Positions 19,754-28,726 of a stretch of 64,000 bases of DNA are shown here, one piece after another. Made by a program: the position numbers and the translations under genes. The number at the start of each line of letters is the position of its first letter. Positions within the stretch are counted from its first letter, which is position 1. The notes below the pieces were generated by a model. That model was not told the DNA's origin. It saw only the letters and a list, made by a program, of their open reading frames with translations, and searched no databases. Where the stretch lies: NCBI RefSeq assembly GCF_026344005.1, contig NZ_JAPKNH010000002.1:620001-684000 (forward strand), read 5' to 3'. The stretch comes from Kaistia terrae (lineage in GTDB: Bacteria > Pseudomonadota > Alphaproteobacteria > Rhizobiales > Kaistiaceae).

Positions 19754-21166
19754 ATGAAAATGCCCCGTGACATTGGTGCCGTCCACTTCGTCGGTATCGG
19801 CGGTATCGGCATGAGCGGCATTGCCGAGGTGCTGGTTAATCTAGGCTACCGGGTGCAGGGTTCGGACACGGCCGAGAACGCCAATGTCGTGCGCCTGAAG
19901 TCCAAAGGCGTCACCATCGCCGTCGGCCACGACGCGGCCAATCTGGGCGATGCCCGCGTCGTCGTTGTTTCCTCGGCCATCAAGGCCAGCAATCCCGAGC
20001 TGAAGGCTGCCCGCGAGCGCCTGCTGCCGGTCGTGCGGCGCGCCGAGATGCTGGCCGAACTGATGCGCCTCAAGAGCGCCATCGCAATTGCCGGCACGCA
20101 TGGTAAGACGACCACGACCTCCATGGTCGCAGCCCTGCTCGATGCCGGCGGCTTCGATCCGACCGTCATCAATGGCGGCATCATCAACGCCTACGGCACC
20201 AATGCGCGCATGGGCGCCAGCGACTGGGTCGTCGTCGAAGCGGATGAGAGCGACGGCACCTTCGTCAAGCTGCCTGCCGACGTGGCGCTCGTGACGAACA
20301 TCGATCCCGAGCACCTCGACCACTACGGCTCGTTCGACAAGGCGCGCGACGCCTACAAGCAGTTCATCGAGAACATTCCGTTCTACGGCTTCGCCGTGAT
20401 GTGCCTCGATCATCCCGAGGTGCAGTCGCTGATCGGCAAGATCGAGGACCGGCGCATCATCACCTACGGCGCCAATCCGCAGGCCGATATCCGCTACAGC
20501 AATTTGCGCAATGAGAGCGGCAAGTCGATCTTCACCGCCAGCATCCGCGACCGCGTGACGGGCGAGACGGCCGAATTGGTCGACCTCGTGCTGCCAATGC
20601 CGGGCGAGCACAACGTCCAGAACGCAACGGGCGCCATCGCCATCGCGCACCATCTCGGCATTTCGAACGAGGCGATCCGCAAGGGTCTTGCTGCCTTTGG
20701 AGGCGTGAAGCGCCGCTTCACCCACACGGGCACCGCGAACGGCGTCGAGGTGTTCGACGATTACGGACATCACCCCGTCGAGATTGCCGCCGTGCTGAAG
20801 GCAGCGCGCGCCTCGACCAAGGGTCGGGTCATCGCCGTCGTACAGCCGCATCGCTACACGCGCCTGCGTGATCTCTTCGATGGTTTCTGCTCGTGCTTCA
20901 ACGACGCCGACACTGTCTTCGTCGCGCCGGTCTATGCGGCCGGCGAGGCGCCGATCGAAGGCATGGACAGCGAGCATCTTGTCGACGGACTGAGGGTGCG
21001 CGGCCACCGTGATGCGCGCGTGTTGGAGGGGCCGCAGACGCTTGCTGCCGAGGTCGCCGCCATTGCCAAGCCGGGGGACTATGTCGTCTGCCTCGGCGCC
21101 GGCTCGATCACCACCTGGGCCTATGCCCTGCCGGGCGAACTCGAAGCGCTGGCCGCCGTCGCCTGA
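19754..21166 (+). CDS. murC: UDP-MurNAc:L-alanine ligase MurC
   Basis: 470 residues. The nucleotide-binding N-terminus is [17 protein letters not shown], the ATP loop GTHGKTTTT (114-122), and the substrate region has EADESDGTF. It charges the first stem residue onto UDP-MurNAc. It is the last gene before a strong terminator. The expected next gene, murB, is absent here. Confidence 0.97.
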   Translation: MKMPRDIGAVHFVGIGGIGMSGIAEVLVNLGYRVQGSDTAENANVVRLKSKGVTIAVGHDAANLGDARVVVVSSAIKASNPELKAARERLLPVVRRAEMLAELMRLKSAIAIAGTHGKTTTTSMVAALLDAGGFDPTVINGGIINAYGTNARMGASDWVVVEADESDGTFVKLPADVALVTNIDPEHLDHYGSFDKARDAYKQFIENIPFYGFAVMCLDHPEVQSLIGKIEDRRIITYGANPQADIRYSNLRNESGKSIFTASIRDRVTGETAELVDLVLPMPGEHNVQNATGAIAIAHHLGISNEAIRKGLAAFGGVKRRFTHTGTANGVEVFDDYGHHPVEIAAVLKAARASTKGRVIAVVQPHRYTRLRDLFDGFCSCFNDADTVFVAPVYAAGEAPIEGMDSEHLVDGLRVRGHRDARVLEGPQTLAAEVAAIAKPGDYVVCLGAGSITTWAYALPGELEALAAVA

Positions 21167-21303
21167 GCGGTGGCCCGTCGCGGGAATAGTCTTCGTGGTC
21201 GCCCATTTCGACGGGATATCCACCGTTTGCCGTCAGGGGATTCCGACCGCGCGAAAAAATGATCGCCCGACTCAGTTCTGACGCGACCGATTGACTCAGT
21301 TCG

Positions 21304-21333
21304 AAAGGCGGCCCCGCAACGGGCCGCCTTTTT
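21304..21333 (+). terminator. Rho-independent terminator after murC
   Basis: AAAGGCGGCCC (21304-21314) and GGGCCGCCTTT (21321-21331) form an 11-bp perfect stem with a cgcaac loop, followed by a T-run. It splits the dcw cluster into mraZ-murC and ddl-ftsZ transcription blocks. The roughly 135 bases between the murC stop and this hairpin hold no gene. Confidence 0.92.
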
Positions 21334-21354
21334 CATTTTGCCGGGCTCTGTTGG

Positions 21355-21372
21355 TTAACGCTTCTTTACCAT
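21355..21372 (+). promoter_or_regulatory. CtrA-like binding site upstream of ddl
   Basis: TTAA (21355-21358), seven bases, then TTACCAT (21366-21372). The consensus for the alphaproteobacterial cell-cycle regulator CtrA is TTAA-N7-TTAA, often continuing CCAT, so this is a one-mismatch site. It lies 49 bases before the ddl start, where the promoter of the ddl-ftsQ-ftsA-ftsZ block should be. CtrA control of ftsQ/ftsA/ftsZ promoters is known in Caulobacter. Confidence 0.45.
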
Positions 21373-21420
21373 TTTTCGTAGATATTCCGACCAAGGCGAT
21401 TCGGTTGGAAGGAAAGCGTT

Positions 21421-22344
21421 TTGGCGAAGCATGTCGCCGTCCTCATGGGCGGGTGGTCCAGTGAACGACCTGTGTCGCTCGACTCGGGAAATGGCTGCGC
21501 CGATGCGTTGGATCTGGCCGGATATCGGGTTACGCGCGTCGACGTGCAGCGCGACGTCGCCGAGGTTCTGGCGAAGCTGAAGCCGGACGTCGCCCTCAAC
21601 GCATTGCATGGTCCGTTCGGCGAGGACGGCTCGATCCAGGGCGTCCTCGAAATCCTCGGCATTCCCTATACGCATTCCGGCGTCCTCGCTTCGGCGCTTG
21701 CGATGAACAAGGCGCGCGCCAAGGACGTCATGCAGGCCGCCGGCATTCCCGTCGCCGACTCGCTGCTCATCCATCGCCTGGAGGCGGCACGCGCTCACGC
21801 GATGGAGCCTCCCTATGTCGTCAAGCCGGTTGCCGAAGGGTCGAGCTTCGGTGTGCTGATCGTTCGCGAGGACGCGATTAACCCGCCTCAACAATTATTT
21901 GCGGATGACTGGGCCTTCGGCGAGACCGTTATGGTCGAGCGTTACGTTGGGGGACGCGAGCTAACCTGTGGCGTAATGGGCGGTGAAGCCCTTGAAATCA
22001 TTGAGCTCATCACGGCCGATGGCGGCTGGTACGACTATGATTCCAAATATTCGGACCATGGTGCCCGCCACGTAATTCCGGCGCCGCTTTCACCAAATAT
22101 TTACCAAAGTATACAGAATCTAGCAGTACGGGCGCATCAGGCTCTCGGATGTCGCGGCATCAGCCGGGCCGACTTCCGATACGATGATCGCCCGGACGGT
22201 ACGGGGCAGCTGGTTTGTCTCGAAGTGAATACCCAGCCGGGCATGACAGCGACGTCGCTGGTCCCGGATATGGCGCGATACGCCGGGATCGACTTCCCGG
22301 CATTGGTCAGTTGGATGGTGGAGGACGCGTCTTGCGGCAGATAA
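21421..22344 (+). CDS. ddl: D-alanine--D-alanine ligase
   Basis: 307 residues. The N-terminus HVAVLMGGWSSERPVSL is typical of alphaproteobacterial Ddl. An ATP-grasp domain follows (PYVVKPVAEGSSFGV; ELTCGVMGG; CLEVNTQPGMTATSLVP). It makes the D-Ala-D-Ala used by MurF. The start is TTG at 21421, preceded by GGAAGGAAA (21406-21414); no ATG or GTG fits the family N-terminus. From about 21876 to 22135 codon use shifts to A/T-rich codons (TTA, ATA, CTA, AGT, GTA) otherwise rare nearby. The 3' end overlaps ftsQ. Confidence 0.95.
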   Translation: MAKHVAVLMGGWSSERPVSLDSGNGCADALDLAGYRVTRVDVQRDVAEVLAKLKPDVALNALHGPFGEDGSIQGVLEILGIPYTHSGVLASALAMNKARAKDVMQAAGIPVADSLLIHRLEAARAHAMEPPYVVKPVAEGSSFGVLIVREDAINPPQQLFADDWAFGETVMVERYVGGRELTCGVMGGEALEIIELITADGGWYDYDSKYSDHGARHVIPAPLSPNIYQSIQNLAVRAHQALGCRGISRADFRYDDRPDGTGQLVCLEVNTQPGMTATSLVPDMARYAGIDFPALVSWMVEDASCGR

Positions 22345-23249
22345 GCCCGAGATCGACCAAGGAGACGGCGGGCGATGCGCCGGCAACAGAGATGGCCGCT
22401 GGCCTGAAACTGTCGCCTTGGCTGCGTCGGCGGATCCGTACCTTCTCGCGCATCAACTGGCGGGTGCCTCGTCACGCCGGCCTCAAGGGCACGGCGTTGC
22501 TGTTCGCCGCCACCGGCATTGCCGGCATCATCTCTGCCGATCGGGTCGACGAGACGGTGACGTGGCTGAGCTCGGCTTCCGGCCTTGCCATCGAATCCGT
22601 GAAGATTACCGGTCAGACCGAGACCTCGGAGATCGCCGTCCTTAACCGGCTGGAATTGCCGCCGGAAGCTTCGCTCGCGACCTTCGACCTGTCGTCGGCG
22701 CGTGAGCGGGTCGAGACACTGCCTTGGGTCGAGAATGCGACGCTGCGCAAGGTCTATCCGGCGACCCTCAAGATCACCATCGATGAGCGCAAGCCCTACG
22801 TTCTGTGGCAGCGCGACCAGACGGTTTCCGTCATTGACGAGCAGGGCCGCGTCATCGGGGATGCCTCCGACACCCATTTCCGCGATCTGATCCGGGTCGT
22901 GGGGCAGGGCGCCGACAAACGTGCCGGCGAGGCGATTGCTCTTGCCGCCAGCGCATCCTCGATCCGTTCGCGCCTTCGCGCCGCCGTTCTCATCTCCGAA
23001 CGCCGTTGGAACTTCATGCTGGACAATGGCGTGACGCTGATGCTGCCGCAGGAAAAGCCCGAAGCGGCGCTGGCCGTGATCGCGGATCTCGACGCCAGGA
23101 ATGGCCTGCTGTCGAAGGACGTCGTCAGCGTCGACCTTCGCCTCGGCAATCGTATGTTCGTGCGCCTGACGCCGGAAGCGGCCGAGCGGCGCACGGTTGA
23201 AATCAAGGAACGCGAGAAGCTCGCCAAGCGTAAGGGAGCGAGCACCTGA
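22332..23249 (+). CDS. ftsQ: Cell division protein FtsQ
   Basis: About 305 residues: a cytosolic N-terminus, one transmembrane helix (about 51-71, KGTALLFAATGIAGIISA), a POTRA domain (about 86-155, IESVKITGQTETSEIAVLN...VYPATLKITIDERKP) and the beta domain of FtsQ/DivIB. It links early and late division proteins in the periplasm. The likely start is TTG at 22332, with GGAGGA (22320-22325) 6 bases upstream; the first ATG (22392) has no ribosome site. It therefore begins inside the last codons of ddl and ends one base into ftsA. Confidence 0.92.
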   Translation: MRQISPRSTKETAGDAPATEMAAGLKLSPWLRRRIRTFSRINWRVPRHAGLKGTALLFAATGIAGIISADRVDETVTWLSSASGLAIESVKITGQTETSEIAVLNRLELPPEASLATFDLSSARERVETLPWVENATLRKVYPATLKITIDERKPYVLWQRDQTVSVIDEQGRVIGDASDTHFRDLIRVVGQGADKRAGEAIALAASASSIRSRLRAAVLISERRWNFMLDNGVTLMLPQEKPEAALAVIADLDARNGLLSKDVVSVDLRLGNRMFVRLTPEAAERRTVEIKEREKLAKRKGAST

Positions 23250-24571
23250 TGTCCCTTTTTGTGTCATCCGACAGCCGCATGCGTCCTCTGCCGACCAAGA
23301 AAAGCACCGTTGTGTCGATCCTCGACATCGGTTCGTCCAAGATCTGCTGCCTGATCGCCCGGCTGAAGCCGCGCGAGGTTGGCGACGTCCTGCCCGGTCG
23401 TACCCATGCCGTCGAAGTCCTCGGCATTGGCCATCAGCGGTCGCGCGGCATCAAGTCCGGTGTCGTGATCGACCTCGACAAGGCCGAGCAGGCGATCCGC
23501 CTGGCCGTAGACGCGGCTGAACGCATGGCCGGCGTGACGGTTGAATCGCTGATCGTGAACGTCTCCTGTGGCCGCCTGGCGAGCGAGGCGTTCTCCGCCA
23601 GCGTCGCCCTGGCTGGCCATGAAGTGGTCGAGGCGGACATCAAGCGCGTTCTGTCTGCTGGTCGCGAGCATTCCGTGACGGACGACCGCGCGGTTATCCA
23701 CTCCTTGCCGATTGGCTATGCCATCGACGGCAATGGCGGCATTCGCGATCCGCGCGGCATGCTGGGCGAGCGTCTTGGCGTCGACATGCATGTCGTCACC
23801 GGCGAGACCGCCCCGTTGCGCAATCTCGAACTCGCCATCGGCCGCTGCCATCTTTCCGTCGAGGCCATGGTGGCGACACCCTACGCCTCGGGTCTTTCCG
23901 CCCTCGTCGACGACGAGACGGAGCTGGGCGTTGCCTGCGTCGATCTCGGCGGAGGCACCACGACGATCTCCGTCTTCATGGACGGCCAGTTCGTTCATGC
24001 CGACGCCATCGCCATCGGCGGCCAGCACGTCACCACGGACATTGCCCGCGGCCTGTCGACCCGGATCGAGGATGCCGAGCGTCTGAAGACGATGCATGGC
24101 AGCGCGCTGCCGAGCGTCTCGGACGACCGCGACATTCTCTCGGTGCCGGCAATCGGCGACGACGACCGCGATCTGCCGAACCAGATCCCGCGCTCCGCGC
24201 TGACGCGGATCATCCGCGCGCGCATCGAAGAAATTCTGGAACTCGTCCGGGACCGTCTCAACGCCTCCGGCTTCCAGACCATGGTTGGTCGACGCATCGT
24301 CCTCACGGGCGGCGCCAGCCAACTGACAGGAATTACCGAGGCGGCGCGGCGGATTCTTGCCCGCAATGTCCGCCTCGGCCGTCCGCTCGGCGTAACAGGT
24401 CTGCCGGAGGCGGCGCGCGGGCCGGCCTTCTCGGCCGCGGTAGGTCTTCTGATCTATCCGCAGGTCGCGCAGATCGAGCAGGTATCCGCGATGCGGGGGC
24501 ATCGGTTGGCCATGACCGGAACAGGTGGGTACTTCTCCCGCTTCGGTCACTGGTTTCGAGACAGTTTTTAA
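23249..24571 (+). CDS. ftsA: Cell division ATPase FtsA
   Basis: 440 residues with the actin-like ATPase fold. Phosphate-binding motifs are SILDIGSSKICCLIA and CVDLGGGTTTISVF, and the 1C SHS2 subdomain lies between about 95 and 180. The C-terminal RFGHWFRDSF is an amphipathic helix that would tether FtsZ filaments to the membrane. It starts on the last base of ftsQ and is separated from ftsZ by 99 bases. Confidence 0.96.
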   Translation: MSLFVSSDSRMRPLPTKKSTVVSILDIGSSKICCLIARLKPREVGDVLPGRTHAVEVLGIGHQRSRGIKSGVVIDLDKAEQAIRLAVDAAERMAGVTVESLIVNVSCGRLASEAFSASVALAGHEVVEADIKRVLSAGREHSVTDDRAVIHSLPIGYAIDGNGGIRDPRGMLGERLGVDMHVVTGETAPLRNLELAIGRCHLSVEAMVATPYASGLSALVDDETELGVACVDLGGGTTTISVFMDGQFVHADAIAIGGQHVTTDIARGLSTRIEDAERLKTMHGSALPSVSDDRDILSVPAIGDDDRDLPNQIPRSALTRIIRARIEEILELVRDRLNASGFQTMVGRRIVLTGGASQLTGITEAARRILARNVRLGRPLGVTGLPEAARGPAFSAAVGLLIYPQVAQIEQVSAMRGHRLAMTGTGGYFSRFGHWFRDSF

Positions 24572-24670
24572 ATAGCGACGAGATGAGGCGCCCGCGGCGG
24601 GGCGTTTCAGTGCGATGGAAATATGGTCGGGGAACGCCACCGGCTTAGGGGTCAAGACGACGAGGTCACC

Positions 24671-26440
24671 ATGACGATCAACCTGAAGATGCCGGATATT
24701 ACTGAACTGAAGCCGAAGATCACGGTCTTTGGTGTGGGCGGCGCGGGTGGCAACGCTGTCAACAACATGATTCGCTCGGGCCTCGAAGGGGTCGAGTTCG
24801 TCTGCGCCAACACCGATAGCCAGGCTCTGATGTCGGCTCGCGCCGAACGTCTGATCCAGATGGGCGTCGGAGTCACCGAGGGTCTCGGCGCCGGCTCGAT
24901 GCCGGATGTCGGCCGCGCTGCCGCCGAAGAAGTTCTCGACGAGATCAACGACCATCTCGCCGGTTCGCACATGGTGTTCGTCACCGCCGGCATGGGCGGC
25001 GGCACGGGCACGGGTGCGGCTCCCGTCATCGCGCGGGCTGCCCGCTCGCACGGTATACTGACCGTCGGTGTGGTGACCAAGCCCTTCCAATTCGAAGGTG
25101 CCCGCCGGATGCGCGTTGCCGAGGCCGGCATCAAGGAACTGCAGGAAAGCGTCGATACGCTCATCGTGATCCCGAACCAGAACCTGTTCCGGATCGCCAA
25201 TGAGAAGACGACCTTCGCCGACGCATTCGCGATGGCCGACCAGGTCCTGTATTCGGGCGTTGCCTGCATCACCGATCTGATGGTCAAGGAAGGCCTGATC
25301 AATCTCGACTTCGCCGACGTTCGTTCGGTGATGCGCGAGATGGGCAAGGCGATGATGGGCACCGGCGAAGCTTCGGGCGAACGCCGCGCGATCCTGGCTG
25401 CCGAAGCCGCTATCGCCAACCCGCTGCTCGACGAAACCTCGATGCACGGCGCCCGCGGCCTGCTGATCTCGATCACCGGCGGTCGTGACCTGACGCTGTT
25501 CGAAGTTGACGAAGCCGCGACCCGTATCCGCGAGGAAGTCGATCCCGACGCGAACATCATTCTGGGCGCCACGTTCGAGGAGAGCCTCGAGGGTGTCATC
25601 CGCGTGTCGGTCGTCGCGACCGGCATCGAATCGGACGCCAAGGACGAAGTTTCGCCCGGCGACCTGCGCACGCAGGATATGGCCGCCCGCATGAAGGCCG
25701 CCGCCCAGGCAGCCGCTCCGCAGGGCCAGCCCCAGAACCGCCCGTCGGTCCAGACCGAATCCCGTGCTCCGGCACAGGCTCCGGCTTTCCGCGCCGCAGT
25801 TCCCCAGCAGCACGCACCCGCTCAGAATCAGGTGCGGGATCCTGGTGTAACCATCGCTCCGATGGCGCCGCCGGCTGTTTCCTACGCTGAGGCCGAACTC
25901 GACCACGAGTTCGACATGGTGCCGGCTCCGGTCCGTGATGATCACGTTCCGGCTCCGCAGCCCTTCATCCCGCCGGCAGCCGAGGCTCCCTCCGCTTCCC
26001 GCATGCCGCGTGTCGAGGACTTCCCGGTCGTCGCCCAGCGCGAGATGCAGGCCCAGCGCGCAGAGCCCCAGCCGCAGGTCGAAGAGGATCGTGGTCCGAT
26101 GGGCCTGCTCCGTCGTCTGGCACATGTCGGTCTCGGCCGTCGTGAAGAAGAGCCGGCGCCGCAGGCAAACCGTCAGCAGCCGGCTCCGCAGCAGCGCGCT
26201 CCCCAGCAGGGCAGCCCGCAGCAGCCGGTTCGCCAGCCGCAGGCCCCGCAGCAGGCTCCGCAGGCCGGCTACGCAGCCGCTCCGCGTCAGCCGCAGCAGG
26301 CCCAGCCGCCGCGCGCACCGCAGCAGGCGCAGGACTATCGCCCGCGTCAGGCAGAACTCGACCAGCATGGTCGCGTGATGCCGCGCAGCGAGGATGACCA
26401 GCTGGAAATCCCGGCGTTCCTCCGCCGCCAGGCGAACTAA
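24671..26440 (+). CDS. ftsZ: Cell division GTPase FtsZ
   Basis: 589 residues. The tubulin-like core (about 1-320) has [15 protein letters not shown], the GTP loop GGGTGTG (109-115) and the catalytic T7 loop NLDFADV (211-217). A disordered linker of about 250 residues rich in Gln, Pro and Ala follows, ending in the conserved tail [15 protein letters not shown] that docks to FtsA. The linker contains [15 protein letters not shown], a short island also seen in rhizobial FtsZ. The ATG at 24671 gives the family N-terminus [10 protein letters not shown]; a frame open from 24623 lacks similarity. A terminator follows. Confidence 0.97.
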   Translation: MTINLKMPDITELKPKITVFGVGGAGGNAVNNMIRSGLEGVEFVCANTDSQALMSARAERLIQMGVGVTEGLGAGSMPDVGRAAAEEVLDEINDHLAGSHMVFVTAGMGGGTGTGAAPVIARAARSHGILTVGVVTKPFQFEGARRMRVAEAGIKELQESVDTLIVIPNQNLFRIANEKTTFADAFAMADQVLYSGVACITDLMVKEGLINLDFADVRSVMREMGKAMMGTGEASGERRAILAAEAAIANPLLDETSMHGARGLLISITGGRDLTLFEVDEAATRIREEVDPDANIILGATFEESLEGVIRVSVVATGIESDAKDEVSPGDLRTQDMAARMKAAAQAAAPQGQPQNRPSVQTESRAPAQAPAFRAAVPQQHAPAQNQVRDPGVTIAPMAPPAVSYAEAELDHEFDMVPAPVRDDHVPAPQPFIPPAAEAPSASRMPRVEDFPVVAQREMQAQRAEPQPQVEEDRGPMGLLRRLAHVGLGRREEEPAPQANRQQPAPQQRAPQQGSPQQPVRQPQAPQQAPQAGYAAAPRQPQQAQPPRAPQQAQDYRPRQAELDQHGRVMPRSEDDQLEIPAFLRRQAN

Positions 26441-26458
26441 CGCACACAAGCAAGATCG

Positions 26459-26492
26459 AGGCCCGGCACTGGAGACAGCGCCGGGCCTTTTT
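26459..26492 (+). terminator. Rho-independent terminator after ftsZ
   Basis: AGGCCCGGC (26459-26467) pairs with GCCGGGCCT (26480-26488) and is followed by TTTTT. It closes the ddl-ftsQ-ftsA-ftsZ block. The bases to 26701 should hold the lpxC promoter; I see no convincing boxes there. Confidence 0.92.
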
Positions 26493-26701
26493 CATTCCGG
26501 TCCGGGAGCCACGTTACAGAGCGTTAGAAAGAGTGATTTGTTTACCGGCCGGTACACGCTCTATCTATCGTTCACAACATGCTGACGAATCTGATGATTC
26601 CGGTTGGCCGTTCGGCGGATCAGGGATCTTGCAGGTCGGAACAGCAGGGGGCGGACCACGGAGCAGTCGGGAATTTTGACAAGCTCTCACGGGGCGATTT
26701 G

Positions 26702-27652
26702 ATGGCTAAACGACAAGGCATGCACCAGACCACTTTGCGCGATCGCGTTGTGGTCTCGGGTATTGGCGTGCACAGCGGCAAGCCCGTGGCAATGGTCCTT
26801 AATCCGGCCGAGGCCAATATGGGTATCGTATTTCACCGTATTGACGCCGGCGACGGACAGCCGATCCATGCGCGGATCGATCGTCTGTACGCTACCGATT
26901 CCTGCACGACCGTTGCCCATGACGGCCTGTCGGTTGCCACCATCGAACATCTGCTTGCGACCTTCAATGGCCTCGGCATCGACAATGTCGTTGTCGAGAT
27001 CGACGCCGCCGAAGTGCCGATGATGGATGGCAGCGCCGCGGCGTTCGTCGACCTTATCGACCAGACCGAGATCGTTACGCTCAGCGCACCGCGCCGCTTC
27101 GTCAAGGTTTTGAAGCCCGTGCGCATCGAGCATGCCGGCGGTTTCTCCGAACTGCTGCCGTTTGACGGTCGTCGCTTCGAGATCGACATCGACTTCGAGT
27201 CGCCGCTGATCGGTCGCCAGGCTTTCGTCGTCGATCTGGATGCTACGGTATTCCGGCGCGATCTGGCGCGGGCCCGTACCTTCGGCTTCCTCAAGGATGT
27301 CGAATACTACTGGTCGCGCGGCCTGGCGCTTGGCTCCTCGCTCGACAACACCGTCGTGCTGGGTGACGACAAGGTCATCAATCCGGAAGGCCTGCGCTTC
27401 GCAGACGAGTTCGTGCGTCACAAGACGCTGGACGCTGTCGGCGATCTCGCCCTGGCCGGTGCGCCGATCCTGGGGGCCTACCGCTCCTATCGCGGCGGTC
27501 ATCGGATGAACGCCAAGATCGTCGAAACGCTTCTGGCTGATTCGGACGCCTGGACCTTCGTTGAGGCCGCTTCCGTGCCGAAGCGCGACGTCGCGCACGA
27601 CCAGATGCCGGTTCGGCTGCCTGCGGCGGCCTATGGTCCCGATAAATCCTAG
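26702..27652 (+). CDS. lpxC: UDP-3-O-acyl-GlcNAc deacetylase LpxC
   Basis: 316 residues. Zinc ligands are in TIEHLLATFNG (His83), and in RHKTLDAVGD (His and Asp four apart); the catalytic GGH of SYRGGHRMN is near the C-terminus. It performs the first committed step of lipid A synthesis, so the outer membrane carries LPS. The ATG at 26702 is preceded by GGGGCGA; the frame is open further upstream without similarity. Confidence 0.96.
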   Translation: MAKRQGMHQTTLRDRVVVSGIGVHSGKPVAMVLNPAEANMGIVFHRIDAGDGQPIHARIDRLYATDSCTTVAHDGLSVATIEHLLATFNGLGIDNVVVEIDAAEVPMMDGSAAAFVDLIDQTEIVTLSAPRRFVKVLKPVRIEHAGGFSELLPFDGRRFEIDIDFESPLIGRQAFVVDLDATVFRRDLARARTFGFLKDVEYYWSRGLALGSSLDNTVVLGDDKVINPEGLRFADEFVRHKTLDAVGDLALAGAPILGAYRSYRGGHRMNAKIVETLLADSDAWTFVEAASVPKRDVAHDQMPVRLPAAAYGPDKS

Positions 27653-27835
27653 CCTGCAAAAGCGGCAAATTCCGCACAAATCGGGTATTTCCGTCACCTC
27701 TCGCAACTCCGCCACGAAATAGCGGTAATGGGTTGCGAGGGCTGGTGGCGTGATGGTGGCGTTTCGGCTAGAGAAGCGACACCGCTTTGTCCCATCGAAA
27801 GAGGCGATGCCGGCTCACGCCGGTTCGATGTGTGA

Positions 27836-28708
27836 ATGAACGAAGTTAGCTCGATCCGCCCGTCGACCATTGCCACATTTGGCCGGTTCGGCTCTGTCAC
27901 GCTGCGTGCCGCCGCGCTCTGCGCTTTGGTGGCTGTTGCCGGCTGCTCACTGACCAAGGACGATGACACGGTCGATGAGCCCGATGTTCCGGCAGGCCAG
28001 ATGTACAATCAGGGCCTGACCCTGATGCAGAACGGCAAGTTGAAGGCGGCGGCAAAGCAGTTCGAGCAAGTCGACCAGCAGCATCCCTATACGGAATGGG
28101 CCCGCAAGTCGCTGATCATGACTGCCTTCACGAACTATCGTCTGGGCAATTATGAAGAGGCTGTCACGGCCTCGCGCCGCTATATCTCGCTCTATCCGTC
28201 GAGCCCGGATGCGGGTTACGCGCAGTACATTATCGGCCAGTCCTACTTCAAGCAGATCCCGGAAGTCACACGCGACCAGGAAGCGACGAAGAAGGCTATC
28301 GCCGCCATGCAGGAGGTCGTCGACAAGTATCCGACGTCCGAATATGTCGACGACGCACAGAAGGCGATCGTCGTGGCGCGCGACCAACTGGCCGGCAAGG
28401 AAATGCAGGTCGGCCGCTACTATCTCGAGCGCAAGGAATATCCGGCCGCGATCAACCGCTTCAAGGTTGTCGTCACCGAATATGCCAACACTCGGCATGT
28501 CGAGGAAGCGCTGTACCGCCTGACCGCGACCTATTACGCGATGGGTATCGTTCCCGAGGCGCAGACCGCAGCCGCCGTGCTCGGCCACAACTTCCCGGAC
28601 TCGCAGTGGTACAAGGACGCCTATTCGCTTCTCCAGACAGGCGGCGTTTCGCCGTCGGAGAACAAGGGCTCCTGGATCAGCCGCAGCTTCCGCGCTGTTA
28701 CGGGCTAA
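27836..28708 (+). CDS. bamD: Outer membrane assembly lipoprotein BamD (ComL)
   Basis: 290 residues. A long N-terminus ends in a lipobox VAGC, with the lipidated Cys37. It is followed by five TPR-like repeats (about 55-270; [36 protein letters not shown]). It is the essential lipoprotein of the BAM complex that inserts beta-barrel proteins. The 183-base gap from lpxC has no gene and no clear promoter; the ATG at 27836 lacks a strong Shine-Dalgarno, so an alternative start is possible. Confidence 0.93.
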   Translation: MNEVSSIRPSTIATFGRFGSVTLRAAALCALVAVAGCSLTKDDDTVDEPDVPAGQMYNQGLTLMQNGKLKAAAKQFEQVDQQHPYTEWARKSLIMTAFTNYRLGNYEEAVTASRRYISLYPSSPDAGYAQYIIGQSYFKQIPEVTRDQEATKKAIAAMQEVVDKYPTSEYVDDAQKAIVVARDQLAGKEMQVGRYYLERKEYPAAINRFKVVVTEYANTRHVEEALYRLTATYYAMGIVPEAQTAAAVLGHNFPDSQWYKDAYSLLQTGGVSPSENKGSWISRSFRAVTG

Positions 28709-28726
28709 CGGGGACAGGGGCGCGCC

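Noticed and set aside
23694-23702. TTATCCACT, a near DnaA box inside ftsA
   Set aside because: A single one-mismatch 9-mer in coding sequence, with no cluster or A/T-rich region, is expected by chance; no origin here.
24589-24604. Small CGCCC/GGGCG hairpin between ftsA and ftsZ
   Set aside because: Only 5 bp in a very GC-rich stretch and without a T-run; not distinguishable from background.
23264-26449. A 1061-codon open frame on the minus strand opposite ftsA and ftsZ
   Set aside because: The plus strand encodes unmistakable FtsA and FtsZ. In high-GC DNA the complementary frame stays open because of third-position bias; the translation is low-complexity and matches no family.
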